Of a DNA stretch of 7,165 nt, positions 1-6,248 are shown piece by piece (position 1 is the stretch's first letter; the number at the start of each line of letters is the position of its first letter). The notes beneath the pieces were generated by a model that saw nothing but the letters and a program-made list of their open reading frames with translations, was not told the origin of the DNA and did no database searches. The DNA is from JBBRFH01 sp038224615 (GTDB lineage Bacteria; Planctomycetota; Phycisphaerae; Tepidisphaerales; Tepidisphaeraceae): the NCBI GenBank assembly GCA_038224615.1, contig JBBRFH010000179.1:1-7165 (forward strand), written 5' to 3'. Position numbers and translations under genes: made by a program.

Positions 1-37
<37 letters not shown>

Positions 38-502
38 GGCAACACGGCAATGGCCACGTTCCGCGGCAACCTCGGCGCTGTTCCCTATCCGGCCAACTTC
101 GTGACCAATCCGGCGGGCCTGGCCAACCTCAAGCAGGTCGCCCCCTTCTACGCCTTTACCGCGATGGACGTCGGCCAGACCACGGGGATCGACGTCTTCG
201 AGTTCAACACCAATGATCCCGACCAGTGCATGTCTGCGCTGATGGCTTTCGGCGGGCAGGTCGGCAACCACTACACGCTCGGCGAGCCGCAGAACATACA
301 GATCGGCGGGCAGCAGGCCAGGTCGTATTTATTCCAAGGTCAATCGCAGGCCACCGGGGCCCGGTTTCAGGGTGTCATCGTCCTCGTGCCGTCGCAACGT
401 GGAACGCTCGGCGTGGACGTGTGGGGTGCCGCCGGTTCAAGTGATTGGAACAAGCTTCAGCAGGCCGTCGTCGCCCAGACGCGGTTGGGAGGTGGGCAAT
501 GA
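38..502 (+). CDS. Hypothetical protein, 5'-truncated; possible PsbP/DcrB-like domain
   Basis: The reading frame is open from the edge of the poly-G run to a TGA at 500-502. The in-frame ATG at 50 has no Shine-Dalgarno sequence before it, so I take this as the C-terminal part of a longer protein whose start is lost at the contig end. About 155 residues are visible. The alternation of short strands (NIQIGGQQARSYLF, FQGVIVLVPS, TLGVDVWGAA) and a closing helix (DWNKLQQAVVAQTRL) resembles the PsbP/Mog1/DcrB-type alpha/beta fold, where a late strand is followed by a helix that ends the domain. That resemblance is by eye only. No signal peptide can be judged because the N-terminus is missing. The stop overlaps the start of the next gene by 4 bp (ATGA), so the two are probably co-translated and functionally linked. 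Function unknown. Confidence 0.6.
   Translation, partial: GNTAMATFRGNLGAVPYPANFVTNPAGLANLKQVAPFYAFTAMDVGQTTGIDVFEFNTNDPDQCMSALMAFGGQVGNHYTLGEPQNIQIGGQQARSYLFQGQSQATGARFQGVIVLVPSQRGTLGVDVWGAAGSSDWNKLQQAVVAQTRLGGGQ
487..493 (+). promoter_or_regulatory. Shine-Dalgarno GGGAGGT that fixes the start at 499
   Basis: GGGAGGT lies 5 bases before the ATG at 499, inside the end of the preceding gene. It supports this start over the in-frame TTG at 445 and over the later in-frame ATG at 523. Confidence 0.75.
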
Positions 503-1230
503 ATCAGGATTATCGAGTTGCAATGTCCCGGATTGTCAGCGCAGGCCGGCGCCGCGCTGCGTGGTTCGCCGCGCTGTTCATGTGCTTGGCGCTTGGTTCC
601 ACTACGGTGCGTGCCCAGGCATCGCCGGAAATGCTGCTATCGGAAGAAACGCAGGTCGCCGATGAGCTCGGCAACGCGCGTTTCAACGTCAAGATTAAGC
701 TGACGGCCAAGCAGTACCTGGTGTGGAAGCAGAAGTACGGCAGCAACCCGTCGATCCTGCGCCGCGACATGGGCCGGCTCACCAGCCAGTACGAGACGAG
801 CAACTTCAAGCTCGAACAGGACGACATGAACCGCGAAATCCGCATCTCCATGGACGCCAACGGCGTCGTCACCCACAAGGGCGGCGGGGAGTTCGAGTTC
901 AAAGTCCCCAAGGAATGGACCGGCGGCCAACGCGTCAACAATGAGTACCGCTTCAACTACGTTCAGAGTCTTGGCCCGGGCGCGCTGATGCAGCACAGCG
1001 TCGCCATCGTGCTGCCCGAACGTGCCGGCAACATGCACGATCAGCTCAGCGAAGAAGGCGACAAGGTCATCCAGTATCGCCTGCCGCAGAAGAGCCACGG
1101 CACAGGGTGGATCGCCGGAACCATCGTGTTCGGGATTCTCGGTGTCGCAGGCATTGCCCTCGGCCTCACGGGCAAGTCCCCGTCTGCTGCGCCACCACCG
1201 ACGCCAACGTCGCCCGCCCCGACGCCCTGA
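499..1230 (+). CDS. Hypothetical exported protein with C-terminal membrane helix
   Basis: This is a 243-residue protein that I do not recognise. The start at 499 is chosen because a strong GGGAGGT precedes it and because it overlaps the upstream stop as ATGA. Residues 1-20 are basic, 21-38 form a hydrophobic stretch (WFAALFMCLALGS) and VRAQA at 37-41 looks like a signal-peptidase site, so the protein is probably exported. The body (about 42-200) is polar and mixed alpha/beta, with no motif I can name. Residues 203-225 (GWIAGTIVFGILGVAGIALGLTG) form a good transmembrane helix. The tail after it is Pro/Ala/Thr-rich (PPPTPTSPAPTP). The predicted layout is a periplasmic or outer-face domain anchored at its C-terminus. 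Coupling to the preceding gene suggests the two products act together. A strong hairpin follows the stop. Confidence 0.8.
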   Translation: MNQDYRVAMSRIVSAGRRRAAWFAALFMCLALGSTTVRAQASPEMLLSEETQVADELGNARFNVKIKLTAKQYLVWKQKYGSNPSILRRDMGRLTSQYETSNFKLEQDDMNREIRISMDANGVVTHKGGGEFEFKVPKEWTGGQRVNNEYRFNYVQSLGPGALMQHSVAIVLPERAGNMHDQLSEEGDKVIQYRLPQKSHGTGWIAGTIVFGILGVAGIALGLTGKSPSAAPPPTPTSPAPTP

Positions 1231-1263
1231 GTAGACTGGGCAACGTGCATCGCAACGCAAATC

Positions 1264-1291
1264 GAAAGCGCCGGCGCAGGCCGGCGCTTTC
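1264..1291. terminator. Hairpin between convergent genes, probable bidirectional terminator
   Basis: GAAAGCGCCGGC at 1264-1275 and its exact reverse complement GCCGGCGCTTTC at 1280-1291 form a perfect 12-bp stem with a 4-base GCAG loop. It lies 33 bp after the + strand stop at 1230 and 20 bp after the - strand stop at 1312, where a shared terminator is expected. The base is A/T-rich on both strands, but neither side has a long T run (GCTTTG on +, GATTTGCG on -), so termination efficiency is uncertain. Confidence 0.7.
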
Positions 1292-1311
1292 GCTTTGCGC
1301 CCGCCGAGGCA

Positions 1312-2271
1312 TCACTTGCTTTTCACCGTACCTGCATCCCCGACGATCTTCCGGAGGTCGTCGGTCAGTGTCTTCTTTTTGTCTGCATCGTTGCGAAGGT
1401 ACGCGTCGAGGAAAGCCGTGGTGGTCAACTCGACCGACGCCGAGATTTTCTTCGCCATCGCGCCGCCACCGGCAAATGCCATGTGATCGGCGTCGGTGAA
1501 GACGACGAGGTACTGATCCTTCGCCGTCGTTTTTTCGTAGGGCACGAGGCGTTCGTCGGCTTTGGTTTCGCGCACGACGCCGGTGTCATTCGTTCCCGTC
1601 ATCCAGAGGATGGGCACGCGCATCTTTGAAAACGCCTTCCCCACGTCCGCCGGCGCCTTCGGCGGGGCCGGACTCAGTGCGATCGCGCAGGTGATCCGAT
1701 CGTCGGCCAGTCCGATCTCGCGCTTGCCGAACACGGCAATCTGCCCCGCGATCGCCTGCGTGGTCTGCGCGCCGAACGAGTGGCCGGCCATCGCGATATG
1801 TTTGAGGTCGAGTTTGCCGGCTAGCGCGTGCTTCGATCCGGCGTCGAGGTTGTTGATCGCTTGCAGTTGGTCGATCGCGAAGCGCACGTCGCCCACGCGG
1901 TCGAGGTATGCTTGCAGCGTCATGCCCGACTTCACCTTGTCGATGGGCTTGCCGGGTTTGCCATCGCGCCAAAGTGAATCGTCGCTGCCGATGTGCTGCA
2001 GGTGTACGCTGATGTATCCCGCGGACGCCCACGTGTTACCAAGAAACGCGTAGCCGTCGCGCGACCCGCCGAGCCCATGCGAGAAGATGATCACGGGGGC
2101 GCTTTTGTTGTCCAGATCGACCGGGTAGTACACCTTGACCGGGACGTCGCGATCACGCTTGGCGTCGTGCCACTCTTCGCTCAAAGTCTTCACTTCGCTT
2201 GCGCCAAGCGCACGGATACCGAGCAGTAGGCTTGCCAGAAGGGCGATCGAAGCGGATCGAGTCAAAGGCAT
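1312..2271 (-). CDS. Secreted alpha/beta hydrolase (dienelactone hydrolase/PAF-acetylhydrolase-like)
   Basis: This 319-residue protein is a predicted serine ester hydrolase. A signal peptide is visible at 1-24 (IALLASLLLGIRALGA), so it should be exported. The oxyanion-hole strand is VIIFSHGLGGS (60-70). The nucleophile elbow is GHSFG (163-167), with Ser165 as catalytic serine. Asp229 (GTNDTG) and His263 (DADHMAF) fit the rest of the triad in the normal order. The overall pattern, with an early SHGLGGS and a central GHSFG, matches the COG4188-type predicted dienelactone hydrolases and their PAF-acetylhydrolase/chlorophyllase-like relatives. The substrate cannot be read from the sequence; an ester of plant or microbial material is a reasonable guess. 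The ATG at 2271 has AGGA 9 bases upstream. The gene is convergent with the hypothetical gene on its left and separated by 218 bp from the regulator on its right, so it is probably its own transcription unit. Confidence 0.88.
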   Translation of the reverse strand: MPLTRSASIALLASLLLGIRALGASEVKTLSEEWHDAKRDRDVPVKVYYPVDLDNKSAPVIIFSHGLGGSRDGYAFLGNTWASAGYISVHLQHIGSDDSLWRDGKPGKPIDKVKSGMTLQAYLDRVGDVRFAIDQLQAINNLDAGSKHALAGKLDLKHIAMAGHSFGAQTTQAIAGQIAVFGKREIGLADDRITCAIALSPAPPKAPADVGKAFSKMRVPILWMTGTNDTGVVRETKADERLVPYEKTTAKDQYLVVFTDADHMAFAGGGAMAKKISASVELTTTAFLDAYLRNDADKKKTLTDDLRKIVGDAGTVKSK

Positions 2272-2310
2272 GATGTGGTCCTGAACGCTCAGTAACCCGG
2301 ATTATTGCGC

Positions 2311-2375
2311 CCGCGAAGGTGCAACCATTAATCGAACGCCGATCACCCCTGCTTCCGTCGCTTGCGCCTTCGCGG
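2311..2375. repeat. 14-bp inverted repeat, 37-bp spacer, intergenic
   Basis: CCGCGAAGGTGCAA (2311-2324) and TTGCGCCTTCGCGG (2362-2375) are reverse complements apart from one position, which is a G-U pair in + strand RNA. The arms sit between the regulator gene and the hydrolase gene, just upstream of the hydrolase start on the - strand. They could be an operator, the base of a longer RNA structure or part of a mobile palindromic repeat. No function can be assigned. Confidence 0.55.
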
Positions 2376-2390
2376 CAGAAACCAGACTCA

Positions 2391-2414
2391 CTGTGCAGAA
2401 CCGCTCTGTCACAG
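2391..2414 (-). terminator. Bulged hairpin downstream of the DeoR-family gene, candidate terminator
   Basis: CTGTGCAGA (2391-2399) pairs with TCTGTCACAG (2405-2414) as a 9-bp stem with one bulged base and a 5-base loop. It lies about 75 bp past the stop of the last gene in the sugar operon. On the - strand it is followed by CTGGTTTCTG rather than a clear T run, so this is a weak candidate for the operon's end. Confidence 0.3.
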
Positions 2415-2489
2415 GCGAATACGTTTGCAGCCTCGGTCGGGTTACCAGCGAGAGTGTGAGAAATAGTCCAGCAACCGGTGCCGCGACGG

Positions 2490-3257
2490 TCACTCGGCGA
2501 TGATGAGTCGGCAGCCGGCTGACTCGATCACCTGGCGGTCTTTGTCGCTCGGCGGGAGATCGGTGACAACCACGTCGACGTCTTCGAGCGTACACAACCG
2601 GCTCAGCGCCTGTTGCCCGAATTTTCCGCTGTCCAGCAGCAGCACGACGAGCTGGCTCTGGCGGATCATCTTTTCCTCGGCCTGTACCAGCAGCAGGTTC
2701 TGGTTGTAGAGCACGCCCTCGTGCATGCCGGCCGCGGAGATGAAGAGGGTCTGGGTGTGGATCAATTCCAGCGCCCGCTCGGTCATGGGCCCGACCAGCA
2801 GTCCGTAGCGCGGGTAGATCAGCCCCCCGGTGAGGATCACTTCGACGCCGTCGTCGTTCTGAAACATCTCGGCGATCGGCAGCGAGTTGGTGACGATCTG
2901 CAGGTGAACGCCCTTGAGTTCTTCGGCGAAGTAGAACGTCGTCGTCCCGCCGTCGATGAGGATCGTCTGCCCCGGCTGGACGAGCGATCGGGCGGTGCGG
3001 GCAATCTTGCGCTTGGCGTCAAGGTTGTACGCCAGTCGCTGGTCGAACGCGTACGGCCGCGAATTGGCCGGCTTGTCGCCCGTGAAAACAACCCCGCCGT
3101 GCGTCCGGTGCACCTGGCCGGTCAGCTCGATCTGCTCGAGGTCGCGACGGACCGTCGACGCGCTCACGCCGAGTTCTTCGACCAGGGCATCGAGCAGCAT
3201 CGATCTCCGCTGCTTCAGCAACGCAAGGATTCGATCTTGTCGTTCGACGGCGAGCAT
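2490..3257 (-). CDS. DeoR-family transcriptional regulator
   Basis: This 255-residue protein has the standard length and two-part layout of the DeoR family. The N-terminus is a winged helix-turn-helix: RQDRILALLKQR, then VEELGVSASTVRRDLEQIE at about 26-44 as the recognition region, then the family-typical wing RTHGGV (51-56). The C-terminal sensor domain (about 75-255) shows the usual landmarks: IDGGTTT (101-107), TNS (123-125), TGG (143-145) and DSGKFG (209-214). These form the NagB/RpiA-like pocket that in this family binds phosphorylated sugars. The start at 3257 is preceded by GAAGG with a 5-base spacer, and that GAAGG directly follows the TGA of the isomerase gene. It is thus the last gene of the operon. 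By family precedent it probably represses the operon, including itself, until a sugar-phosphate intermediate accumulates; the operator is not identified. Confidence 0.94.
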   Translation of the reverse strand: MLAVERQDRILALLKQRRSMLLDALVEELGVSASTVRRDLEQIELTGQVHRTHGGVVFTGDKPANSRPYAFDQRLAYNLDAKRKIARTARSLVQPGQTILIDGGTTTFYFAEELKGVHLQIVTNSLPIAEMFQNDDGVEVILTGGLIYPRYGLLVGPMTERALELIHTQTLFISAAGMHEGVLYNQNLLLVQAEEKMIRQSQLVVLLLDSGKFGQQALSRLCTLEDVDVVVTDLPPSDKDRQVIESAGCRLIIAE

Positions 3258-3267
3258 GCGTGCCTTC

Positions 3268-3810
3268 TCAATCCTCGACGATTTCCGGAATGCGCTTGAT
3301 GCGCGGGTCGGTGAAGATGTCGGATTCGTCCCGGCTCGTGCTGCTGAACTCGGTGACGACCGCGCCGTCGGGCCCGGCCTGGAACCAGTGCTTCGTTCCC
3401 GGCGGGATCGTGTGCTGCTGGCCGGGCTTCAGAACGATCTCGTGGAAGACCGTGTAATGCGCCTCGCTGCCATTGGGCACGATGCCGCTTATCGAACCCT
3501 CGCGCGGGCCTTCGAGATAGAGATAGACCTCGCCCCAGCGGCAGCGAAATGTTTCCATCTTCCCGGGATCTTCGCCGACGCGCGGGTGCAAGTGCTCGGG
3601 GCAGGTCTGCCTCGGGAAGAGCACGAGTTCCTTGCCGCAGTAGCGATCGGTGTTCACGTAGACGACCAGTGCCAGGCCCGATCGCTCGAATTCGCCGAGC
3701 CCGAACTCGGCGATCTCGATCGTCTCGTCCGGTCGGATCAGGATGCCGGCACGCTGAAGAATGTCGGCGGCACGCTGTTGATGCGCGCGGACGGCGCTTC
3801 GCTTAATCAT
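3268..3810 (-). CDS. D-lyxose isomerase-type sugar isomerase (cupin)
   Basis: This 180-residue protein is a single cupin domain. The metal-binding pattern is clear: CPEHLHP gives His73 and His75, KMETF gives Glu86 and PPGTKHWF gives His141. The same H-H-E-H arrangement and similar surroundings occur in D-lyxose isomerases (E. coli O157 and Bacillus YdaE type, formerly DUF1498). Known members interconvert D-lyxose with D-xylulose and usually also D-mannose with D-fructose, using Mn2+. The protein is cytoplasmic, with no signal peptide. The length is in the lower part of the family's range. Its ATG overlaps the TGA of the kinase gene by 4 bp and has GGAG 5 bases upstream, so isomerase and kinase are translationally coupled. 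This fits supply of a ketose to the kinase. The exact sugar is not decided by the sequence. Confidence 0.85.
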   Translation of the reverse strand: MIKRSAVRAHQQRAADILQRAGILIRPDETIEIAEFGLGEFERSGLALVVYVNTDRYCGKELVLFPRQTCPEHLHPRVGEDPGKMETFRCRWGEVYLYLEGPREGSISGIVPNGSEAHYTVFHEIVLKPGQQHTIPPGTKHWFQAGPDGAVVTEFSSTSRDESDIFTDPRIKRIPEIVED

Positions 3811-4811
3811 GGCGACTCCGGGTCAAAGGTTGTCGGTCGTGTCGTCCAGCCACGCGTCAGACGAAGCTGGGTATCAGCGATCGATCGCACGCCGCCGGTG
3901 GCGTCGGCGGCTTCGCAGCAGCACGCGCCAACCGCGCACGCGAATCGGATGCGATCCTCAATCTTCAGTACCCCGATCGCGCCGGCGGCGAGAAAGCCCG
4001 CGATCGTGCAATCCCCCGCGCCGTTGGCGGTTACGACGTCGACATCAAAGCACGGGTGGTGCGTCTCGCTTGCGCCGTCGAAGTGCAGGATGCCGCGCGA
4101 TCCCAGCTTAATCAGCATCGCCTTGGCACCCATCGACAGGCATCGCTCTGCCAAGCGGCGGGCGCCGTCACGGGAGACGTCGATAGGCTCGTGCAGGATC
4201 GTCGCAAGTTCATCGTAGCTCGGGGTGAAGCAGTCGACGTGCGGCAGCACCCGCGCCAGCCATGCCGACCAGTCAATGCATCCCGCCTCGGAGGCCGGAT
4301 CGATGCTGCACAAATCGAGCGAGGTGCTCAATCCCGCGGCCTGAGCCTTGGCGAGGATCGCCGCGCATCCAGCGCCGCCATCGAGCAACAGGCCACGCAT
4401 GATGGGCGGATAGCCAAAGTGAAAATGCGTCCCGCCGGCGAATTGCTGATCGCTGACGTCGCTCGGGCCGAACGTGTCGTTCGCGCCGGGACAATGCACG
4501 AACATCCGATCGACGCCGGGCGGCGCGACGACCACGGAGTAGCTTGTCGTTTCTCCCCGCACAGTGCGGATTCCGCTCGACATTTCCGGGCCGAGCAGCG
4601 CGCGGACGGTTTGCCCGAAGAGGTCGTCGCCAACGCGGTGGATGAGCTTCACCGGCACGCCGAGCCGGTGCAGCGCGACGCCGACGTTCGACACCCCGCC
4701 CGTCGACAGCGTCGCCGCGCCGACGCGCACGAGCGATCCCGGATCGAGCGACGCCGGCCCGAGGAATCTCGGGATGATGTCGAGGCAAACATGTCCGGCG
4801 ACGATGATCAT
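3807..4811 (-). CDS. PfkB/ribokinase-family sugar kinase
   Basis: Counted from the ATG at 4811, this is a 334-residue kinase of normal family length. The N-terminal signature is STGGVSNVGVALHRLG (36-51), with the GG and Asn that contact the sugar. The C-terminal signature is TANGAGDCTIAGF (261-273), containing the anion-hole GAGD whose Asp267 is the catalytic base. The usual DTTGAGD is here VTANGAGD. It should transfer phosphate from ATP to a hydroxyl of a sugar or nucleoside. Next to an isomerase and a DHAP-type aldolase, a ketose, probably phosphorylated at C1, is the likely substrate; this is an inference from context. An in-frame TTG at 4832 would add 7 residues, but it lies inside a hairpin repeat. 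MIIVAGHVCLD is a typical PfkB N-terminus, so I prefer the ATG even though it lacks a good Shine-Dalgarno. The 3' end overlaps the isomerase gene by 4 bp. Confidence 0.9.
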   Translation of the reverse strand: MIIVAGHVCLDIIPRFLGPASLDPGSLVRVGAATLSTGGVSNVGVALHRLGVPVKLIHRVGDDLFGQTVRALLGPEMSSGIRTVRGETTSYSVVVAPPGVDRMFVHCPGANDTFGPSDVSDQQFAGGTHFHFGYPPIMRGLLLDGGAGCAAILAKAQAAGLSTSLDLCSIDPASEAGCIDWSAWLARVLPHVDCFTPSYDELATILHEPIDVSRDGARRLAERCLSMGAKAMLIKLGSRGILHFDGASETHHPCFDVDVVTANGAGDCTIAGFLAAGAIGVLKIEDRIRFACAVGACCCEAADATGGVRSIADTQLRLTRGWTTRPTTFDPESP

Positions 4812-4814
4812 TTT

Positions 4815-4870
4815 CGTAGTGTGGGCTTCCAACCCACGCGCTTCATAGTGTGGGCAGGATGCCCATAGTA
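4815..4870. repeat. Two tandem small hairpin repeats between operon genes
   Basis: Two units, each starting TAGTGTGGGC (4817-4826 and 4846-4855), are spaced 29 bp apart. The first forms GTGGG/CCCAC around CTTCCAA (stem 4821-4825 with 4833-4837). The second forms TGGGC/GCCCA around AGGAT (stem 4851-4855 with 4861-4865). Both stems can be extended slightly with G-U pairs. They nearly fill the 63-bp gap between the TIM-barrel gene and the kinase gene. From memory, similar GTGGGCTTCC..CCCAC and TGGGCAGGATGCCCA motifs recur in many planctomycete and verrucomicrobial genomes, which suggests dispersed REP-like elements. In an operon they may affect mRNA processing or stability. Confidence 0.65.
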
Positions 4871-4874
4871 CGAA

Positions 4875-5990
4875 TCAACCCAGGATTCGGTTCCACTTGT
4901 CGAGACTGGCCTTCACTTTGTCGCTCGACGGCGGTTCCGTTTTCGTTCCCTGCACGACCGCCTGCGTCTTGGCGTCATAGCTGGTACCACGCGGGGTCGC
5001 CTTCAGATCGTCTTCCAGCGGACGGAACGGTGAGATCTTTAACTTTTGCAATTCCCCGTGATAGCTGCGGGTCGCCTCGGCGGGGTCGTCGATCTGGCCG
5101 TCGGCGATCCAGCGGAGGTGCTGCACGAAGGTGAGCTGGTGCTCGCTGTTGTTGATCATTCGGCCGTAGAGCGCGGCGCGGGCACCGTGCTTGCGGGCTT
5201 CCCAGAGTTGGAAGAACGCGTCGAAGGTTGTGCCCGAGGCGCCGCCGAGGATTCCCGGGACGAGGTGGGGATCGTACGTCGCCAATTCTTCCATCGCGCG
5301 CGGGCCGTGATAGGCGATCTTCAGAAACACCGGCCGGCCCTTCCCGCAGACGCCCGCGAGGGTGCGGACGATCAGATCGTTGATGAATCGGCCGAGATCC
5401 GTGGGGCAGCGGTCGCCACAGGCATTGGGATCGAACACTTCGAGGAAATGTCGGAAGCCCTTGCGCTCAGCTTCGACGCGGAATTCGCGATATGCCTCGA
5501 TGGTGGCAAGGTCGAACTCGATGTCGTTGTTCGGCGTGATCGAATAAAGCCCCAGGTCCGCCCCGCGCGTTCGCTCGCTCGCAAGCGGATCGATTTTGCC
5601 GGCCATGATGTGATCAAGCATCGCCGTGCGAAACGGCCGCGACGGCGCGGCGCCGTACGTGCCGCCGCTGGGAAGATGGATGTCGGTGGTGTCGTTCGCA
5701 CGCGCCGCGGGTGTGACCTGCGAGTTGTCGAATGCTCGCTCGCGAATGGTCAGCAGTTCATTGGTGCTGGCGCTCATCAGTACGATGTCGACCAGGCCCT
5801 GACGAATCACGCTGCGGATGTTCTCGCGATACTGTGCGAGGGTGCGTGGCTTTCGCGTTACCGGGTCAATGCCTGTTGCCGCGAGGCCCGTGGCCATGTC
5901 GGCGTCCTTGGCGTCGGCGAGAATGAACGCCTTCGACCGCGATGGATCGGCGTGAATGTCGGCGAGCTTGGCGTCGAGCGATTTGGTCAT
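4875..5990 (-). CDS. TIM-barrel class I aldolase-like protein (DhnA/LacD/DeoC-like), substrate unknown
   Basis: This 371-residue cytoplasmic protein has no named family I can place with certainty. Several segments look like class I (Schiff-base) aldolases. FILADAKDADMA (22-33) sits where these enzymes carry a barrel-mouth Asp. HFLEVFDP (181-188) forms a mid-barrel strand with Glu184. RPVFLKIAYHG (219-229) puts Lys224 on a strand end as a candidate Schiff-base lysine. GILGGASGTTFDAF (246-259) and ARAALYGRMIN (270-280) resemble the Gly-rich and GR phosphate-binding loops. The last 50 or so residues (after PFRPLEDD) are polar and outside the barrel. The ATG at 5990 has only a weak GAG upstream. 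The gene sits between a class II aldolase and a sugar kinase, which supports a role in sugar-phosphate cleavage, possibly on a second substrate. It could also be an isomerase or a relative of the IolC/DUF2090 barrel proteins. Confidence 0.6.
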   Translation of the reverse strand: MTKSLDAKLADIHADPSRSKAFILADAKDADMATGLAATGIDPVTRKPRTLAQYRENIRSVIRQGLVDIVLMSASTNELLTIRERAFDNSQVTPAARANDTTDIHLPSGGTYGAAPSRPFRTAMLDHIMAGKIDPLASERTRGADLGLYSITPNNDIEFDLATIEAYREFRVEAERKGFRHFLEVFDPNACGDRCPTDLGRFINDLIVRTLAGVCGKGRPVFLKIAYHGPRAMEELATYDPHLVPGILGGASGTTFDAFFQLWEARKHGARAALYGRMINNSEHQLTFVQHLRWIADGQIDDPAEATRSYHGELQKLKISPFRPLEDDLKATPRGTSYDAKTQAVVQGTKTEPPSSDKVKASLDKWNRILG

Positions 5991-6020
5991 ATTGCAACTC
6001 GGTTTACAGCGCGCTTGCCG

Positions 6021-6034
6021 CGGAAGTCGGAAGT
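6021..6034. repeat. Tandem heptamer CGGAAGT x2
   Basis: CGGAAGT occurs twice head to tail (6021-6027, 6028-6034) in the 258-bp gap upstream of the TIM-barrel gene. It is flanked by GTTTAC (6002-6007) and its complement GTAAAC (6033-6038). It is too short to assign a role. Confidence 0.4.
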
Positions 6035-6075
6035 AAACACAACGCAGCGGCGCTCGTGGTCAAAGATCGAGGAAA

Positions 6076-6098
6076 GATTCCCATCCTGCGATTCCCAT
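6076..6098. promoter_or_regulatory. Direct repeat GATTCCCAT x2, possible regulator site
   Basis: Two exact 9-bp copies, at 6076-6084 and 6090-6098, are separated by 5 bp, giving a 14-bp period. They lie in the long intra-operon gap about 90-110 bp upstream of the TIM-barrel gene start. Paired direct repeats at this spacing can be operator half-sites, but no promoter that I trust is visible next to them, so the regulatory role is speculative. Confidence 0.3.
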
Positions 6099-6163
6099 GA
6101 AGGCGCGGTTGAGACGCGATGCGTCAACGCGACCAGATGGCGAGCTTACGAAATCCGCGGCCT

Positions 6164-6179
6164 GCTCGAACAGTCGAGC
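6164..6179 (-). terminator. Short hairpin after the class II aldolase gene
   Basis: GCTCGA (6164-6169) and TCGAGC (6174-6179) form a perfect 6-bp stem with a 4-base loop, about 70 bp past the aldolase stop on the - strand. No T run follows, so it is at best a weak attenuator or an RNA-processing structure that could lower expression of the downstream genes. Confidence 0.25.
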
Positions 6180-6248
6180 CCAACTCGCTCACGTTCCGCG
6201 AAACACTTCAAAATGCAGCCGGTTCGGCGTCTCCATCGCGTGCTCCAC

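Noticed and set aside
637..1260. 207-codon open frame on the - strand
   Set aside because: It is antisense to the exported hypothetical gene, which has a signal peptide, a good ribosome site and a membrane helix. The antisense product is Arg-rich and featureless.
2956..4218. 420-codon open frame on the + strand
   Set aside because: It is antisense to the regulator, isomerase and kinase genes. The translation is Arg/Ser/Ala-rich low-complexity shadow sequence with no motif.
4056..4868. 270-codon open frame on the + strand
   Set aside because: It is antisense to the PfkB kinase gene, whose two signatures are intact.
5949..5990. N-terminal helix of the TIM-barrel protein (SLDAKLADIHAD) as a second encapsulation peptide
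   Set aside because: It runs straight into the predicted first barrel segment without a flexible linker, so it is more likely part of the native fold.
6032..6063. Possible promoter for the TIM-barrel gene (TTGACC at 6058-6063 on the - strand)
   Set aside because: The -35-like box is fair, but TGTTTA at 18 bp spacing is a poor -10, and the better TTTACT is 20 bp away. Not strong enough to call.
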